Positions 61,155 to 64,000 of a stretch of 64,000 bases of DNA are shown in pieces. The notes below the pieces were generated by a model, which was not told the DNA's origin, searched no databases, and saw only the letters and a list, made by a program, of their open reading frames with translations. This DNA is from Streptomyces bicolor (GTDB lineage: Bacteria; Actinomycetota; Actinomycetes; Streptomycetales; Streptomycetaceae): the NCBI RefSeq assembly GCF_000719285.1, contig NZ_JOFS01000005.1, forward strand, positions 1-64,000, read 5' to 3'. Within the stretch, counting starts at the first letter, position 1; the number at the start of each line of letters is the position of its first letter. The position numbers and the translations under genes are program-made.

Positions 61155-62079
61155 GATCGTCGGGGCGGGCCTGCTCGCCCACGTCCCCACCATCGTGCTG
61201 CCGGAGGCCGACCGGCTGGAGCTGAACGAGGGCAAGGAGATCACCCTCGTCACCGGCCTGCAGCAACTCCGCGAGGAGGTCTTCGCACGGGACGACTACG
61301 ACACCGTCGTCGTCCTCGACTCCCACTGGGCCACGACGGTCGAGTTCGTCGTCACCGCACAGCAGCGCCGGGCGGGTCTGTTCACCTCGGAGGAGCTGCC
61401 GCGCGGTATGTGCCGAATGCCGTACGACTTCCCCGGCGACCCCGAACTCGCCCAGAACATCGAGAAGTTCGCGGACCGGCACGGCACCTGGATCACCGCG
61501 ATCGACGACGACTACCTGCCGATCTACTACGCCACCATCAACCTCTGGAAGTTCCTCGGCGAGGGACTGCCCGACAAGAGGTGGGTGACCATCGGCGTCT
61601 GCCAGACCGGTGACATGGAGGACCACCTGCGCCTGGGCCGCGCCCTTGCGGACGGTATCGCCGCCACTCCGGGGCGGAGGGTGCTGCTGATCGCCTCGGG
61701 CGCGCTGTCGCACACCTTCTGGCCGCTGCGCGAGCTGCGTGACCACGAGGCCAGCGACCCGGTGCACATCTTCACGCCCGAGGCCCGCGAGGCGGACTTC
61801 GAGCGGATCGCCTGGTTCAAGGAGGGCCGTCACGACAAGGTCCTCGACACCATGGACGAGTTCTGGAAGTTCAAGCCCGAGGCGAAGTTCTTCCACTACC
61901 TGATGATGGCCGGCGCCCTCGGCGAACAGGCCTGCACCGCCAAGGCCCGCCAGTACGGCGAGTACGAGAACTCCATCGGCACCGGCCAGGTCCACCTCTG
62001 GTTCGACCGCCCGGCCGAAGGCTGGACCGGCACCGGCCTGCCCACCCCGCGCACCCCACACAGCCGTATCCAGTCGTAG
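61147..62079 (+). CDS. hpaD: HpaD-type class III extradiol ring-cleavage dioxygenase
   Basis: 310 aa, LigB-type. The Fe(II) ligands are expected in AHVPT (His12) and VLDSHW (His); ASGALSH carries a further conserved His of the active site. TSEELPRGMCRMPYDFPGDPEL aligns with the E. coli HpaD block TSNELP ... YNYEGNPEL. It opens 3,4-dihydroxyphenylacetate (homoprotocatechuate) or a similar catechol between C2 and C3. Confidence 0.9.
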   Translation: MGEIVGAGLLAHVPTIVLPEADRLELNEGKEITLVTGLQQLREEVFARDDYDTVVVLDSHWATTVEFVVTAQQRRAGLFTSEELPRGMCRMPYDFPGDPELAQNIEKFADRHGTWITAIDDDYLPIYYATINLWKFLGEGLPDKRWVTIGVCQTGDMEDHLRLGRALADGIAATPGRRVLLIASGALSHTFWPLRELRDHEASDPVHIFTPEAREADFERIAWFKEGRHDKVLDTMDEFWKFKPEAKFFHYLMMAGALGEQACTAKARQYGEYENSIGTGQVHLWFDRPAEGWTGTGLPTPRTPHSRIQS

Positions 62080-62094
62080 CCAGGAGTCCCAGCC

Positions 62095-62940
62095 ATGCCC
62101 GAATACCGCCGCATCCTCCTCGACGGCGCCGCCGTCCAGGTCACCGTCGACGGCGACGAACTCGTCGCCGCCGACGGCCGCCGCGTCAAGACCGAGGACG
62201 CCCAGCACCTGCCCCCCGTCGTCCCCTCCAAGGTGATCGCCGTCCACCTCAACCACCGCAGCCGCGTGGACGAGTTCCAGATCGACCTGCCCGACACCCC
62301 GACCTACTTCCACAAGCCCACCTCGTCCCTCAACTCCCACAGGGGCGCTATCGTCCGCCCCGAGGGCTGCAAGTGGCTCAACTACGAGGGCGAGGTCGCC
62401 ATCGTCATCGGGAGGACCGCCCGCAACATCTATCCGGCCGAGGCGGGCGACTACATCGCCGGCTACACCATCGCCAACGACTACGGCCTGCACGACTTCC
62501 GTGACACCGACGCCGGCTCCATGCTCCGCGTCAAGGGCTCCGACACCCTGTGCCCGCTCGGCCCGGGACTCGTCACGGACTGGGACTTCCGCGGCAAGTC
62601 GCTGCGCACGTACGTCAACGGGCAGGTGGTGCAGGACGGCTCGACGGATGAGATGAAGTGGGACATGCACTACCTCGTCGCCGACATCGCCCGCACCATC
62701 ACCCTCTACCCCGGCGACGTCCTCCTGTCCGGTACGCCGGCCAACTCGCGCCCCGTCCAGCCGGGCGACGTGGTGGAGGTGGAGGTGGAGGGCCTGGGCC
62801 GGCTCAGCAACCACATCGTCACCGGACCCACCCCGGTCCGTGCCGATGTCGGCGCCCAGCCCACCGAGTCCGAGGAAGTGCTGTCCACCGCCCTCGGCGG
62901 CGACTGGGAGTTCCGTGGCATTCGGCCACCGCGGCGCTGA
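62095..62940 (+). CDS. fumarylacetoacetate hydrolase-family isomerase/decarboxylase (HpaG-like)
   Basis: 281 aa, FAH fold. Metal site in YEGEVAIVIGRTARN and TIANDYGLHDF; GDVLLSGTP is a family constant. Of the FAH clade, it resembles the HpaG decarboxylase/isomerase that follows HpaD and HpaE in homoprotocatechuate degradation. Begins 15 nt after hpaD. The remaining HpaF/H/I steps are not in the window. Confidence 0.85.
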   Translation: MPEYRRILLDGAAVQVTVDGDELVAADGRRVKTEDAQHLPPVVPSKVIAVHLNHRSRVDEFQIDLPDTPTYFHKPTSSLNSHRGAIVRPEGCKWLNYEGEVAIVIGRTARNIYPAEAGDYIAGYTIANDYGLHDFRDTDAGSMLRVKGSDTLCPLGPGLVTDWDFRGKSLRTYVNGQVVQDGSTDEMKWDMHYLVADIARTITLYPGDVLLSGTPANSRPVQPGDVVEVEVEGLGRLSNHIVTGPTPVRADVGAQPTESEEVLSTALGGDWEFRGIRPPRR

Positions 62941-62968
62941 CGCCCTGGCCACGGGTAGAGTCGCGGGC

Positions 62969-63574
62969 ATGACCGAGCCCGCCGGTGAGCGCGGCCCCCG
63001 CAAACGCGTGAAGAACTACGGGGCCGGCCGTGAGGCCCTGCTGGAAGCCGCGGTGCGCGTGGTGGCGCGGGGCGGACTGCGCAGGCTCACCTACCGGGCG
63101 GTCGCGGAGGAGGCCGGGGTCACCCACGGACTGGTCGTGCACCACTTCGGTTCCCGTGACGCGCTGATCGAGGAGGCGCTCGCGCACGCCGTACGCTCCT
63201 CCCTCAGCAGCAGCACCCTCGAACCCGGCACGGGCAAGGTCGCCGACTTCTCCGCCGGCCTCGCGGACATGGTGGAATCCGGTCCCGAGCTCCAGGCGTT
63301 CCAGTACGAGCTGCTCCTGGAGGCACGCCGCCGGGCGGAACTCCTGCCGCACCTGCGGGGCCTGTACGAGGAGTACTTCGACGCGACCCGGCGCGAGCTG
63401 TCCCAGATGCTCGCCCGGCCGGTCGGCCGGGGCCTGTCGCGGCTGGTCTTCGCCGCCCTGGAGGGCCTGGTGCTGCACCAGCTCGTCTTCGGCGAGCGGG
63501 AGGTCACCGAGGAGGCCCTCGCCGAACTGCGCGCCCTGCTGGAGGGCCTCGCCGAGGGCACGGACGGCGTCTGA
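62969..63574 (+). CDS. TetR-family regulator of the catabolic island
   Basis: 201 aa. HTH LTYRAVAEEAGVTHGLVVHHF (about residues 37-57) and an effector-binding C-terminus. It lies 28 nt after the FAH gene, in the same operon, and is the obvious candidate for binding the palindromes at 57257-57282. ATG 62969. Confidence 0.9.
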   Translation: MTEPAGERGPRKRVKNYGAGREALLEAAVRVVARGGLRRLTYRAVAEEAGVTHGLVVHHFGSRDALIEEALAHAVRSSLSSSTLEPGTGKVADFSAGLADMVESGPELQAFQYELLLEARRRAELLPHLRGLYEEYFDATRRELSQMLARPVGRGLSRLVFAALEGLVLHQLVFGEREVTEEALAELRALLEGLAEGTDGV

Positions 63575-63725
63575 GCCTGCCGCCCCCGACAAGGTGCGGG
63601 GGACACCGCTGCAAGAATCCGCCGGCTCCGGGAATCCCCACGCCCGCCCCTTGCCAAACGGATAGTCCGGCTCCACGATGAGTGCCATCTCGTTTGGGCC
63701 GAAATGAATACGCGGCTCCTTCCCT

Positions 63726-63771
63726 CTCTGCTTCCTCTCGCTCCTTCCCGCCCTCTGCTTCCTCTCGCTCC
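63726..63771 (+). repeat. direct repeat in a pyrimidine tract
   Basis: CTCTGCTTCCTCTCGCTCC occurs at 63726-63744 and 63753-63771 (27-bp period), inside a C/T-only run of about 80 nt (63715-63793) just upstream of the permease. Possible regulatory or secondary-structure element. Confidence 0.6.
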
Positions 63772-63805
63772 GTCCCCTCTCTCCCTTCCCTGGCAGGTGA
63801 TCCAC

Positions 63806-64000
63806 GTGGGCAGTCAGACGGCTCCTCCGCAGCAGACCGTGCGAGGCGGCACCACAGCCGCGCTCAAGCCCAACGCCCTGGGCGTGCTCGGCATCATGTT
63901 CTTCGTCCTGTCCGCCCAGGCGCCGCTCACCGGCATCGCCGGCGCGGCACCGATCTCGATCGCGATCGGCAACGGCGCGGGCACGCCAGCCGCGTATGTG
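63806..64000 (+). CDS. APC-family amino-acid/amine permease, N-terminus (runs off window)
   Basis: 65 codons visible. After a soluble N-terminus, ALGVLGIMFFVLSAQAPLTG is the first membrane span of an APC-type permease, followed by the GNGAGTPAAYV loop. Same strand as the catabolic operon, 231 bp after the TetR gene, so it may import the amine or amino acid the island degrades. GTG 63806 has AGGTGA upstream. The 3' end is beyond the window. Confidence 0.85.
   Translation, partial: MGSQTAPPQQTVRGGTTAALKPNALGVLGIMFFVLSAQAPLTGIAGAAPISIAIGNGAGTPAAYV

Overview
The window is chromosomal DNA of a high-GC actinomycete, almost certainly a Streptomyces or a close relative. The evidence is the strong G/C bias at third codon positions, frequent GTG starts, many 4-nt ATGA/GTGA gene overlaps, an almost complete absence of TTA leucine codons (two were found by eye, in 11594-12340 and 23496-24404), and Streptomyces-typical families (secreted phospholipase A2, HATPase anti-sigma-like protein, Rv1733c-like protein, TerD proteins, DeoR/ROK sugar regulators). 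No rRNA, tRNA, CRISPR array, insertion sequence or integrase was seen.

Layout. 93-5532: sugar-type operon (PmoA-like protein, cupin, lipoprotein binding protein, two ABC permeases, small membrane protein), ending tail to tail with a secreted glycerophosphodiesterase (5529-6596). 6879-7331: secreted phospholipase A2, separated by a perfect hairpin from a copper module (copA, copZ, three CsoR-like boxes, and a divergent secreted His-rich protein; 7395-11062). 11142-12340: a translationally coupled Nudix/unknown membrane protein pair with a TTA codon. 12412-14455: a FecCD permease remnant and a GH15 enzyme. 14625-17359: DeoR regulator, SIS isomerase and class II aldolase. 17325-23376: two methyltransferases, an AlkB-like dioxygenase, a ROK regulator, an RpiB-like isomerase, a decayed plant-type ketol-acid reductoisomerase, a SUKH-like protein and a DUF1272 protein. 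23496-25996: minus-strand operon of TetR, cupin, DUF4865 and phosphotriesterase-like genes. 26185-29788: SHOCT protein plus a MacB/FtsX-type ABC exporter. 29990-37219: assorted regulators, a cysteine synthase-like PLP enzyme with a repeat-rich promoter, a membrane protein carrying a lipase-like GHSQGS motif, and a blasticidin-S-deaminase-like enzyme. 37238-43439: a beta-helix/AAA+ fusion, an Rv1733c-like protein, a MOSC protein, a Pro/Gln-rich protein and a two-domain TerD protein. 43440-49148: glycosyltransferase, racemase-like protein, O-antigen-ligase-like protein and apolipoprotein N-acyltransferase. 49217-54395: Nudix hydrolase, 3-hydroxybutyrate-dehydrogenase-like SDR, PucR-type regulator, MHS transporter and a Nudix remnant.

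54414-64000 is the most distinctive part. Two divergent transcription units share a 354-bp promoter region with two palindromes. One encodes a glutamine-synthetase-like ligase and a cytochrome P450. The other encodes a [3Fe-4S] ferredoxin, ferredoxin reductase, acetoacetate-decarboxylase-like protein, HpaE-type aldehyde dehydrogenase, HpaD-type extradiol dioxygenase, HpaG-type FAH isomerase/decarboxylase and a TetR regulator. An amino-acid permease then runs off the window end. This looks like a self-contained catabolic island: an amine or aromatic compound is imported, glutamylated and/or hydroxylated by the P450 with its own redox partners, and fed into homoprotocatechuate-type meta-cleavage. 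That pathway assignment is inference from families and order; the substrate cannot be read from sequence.
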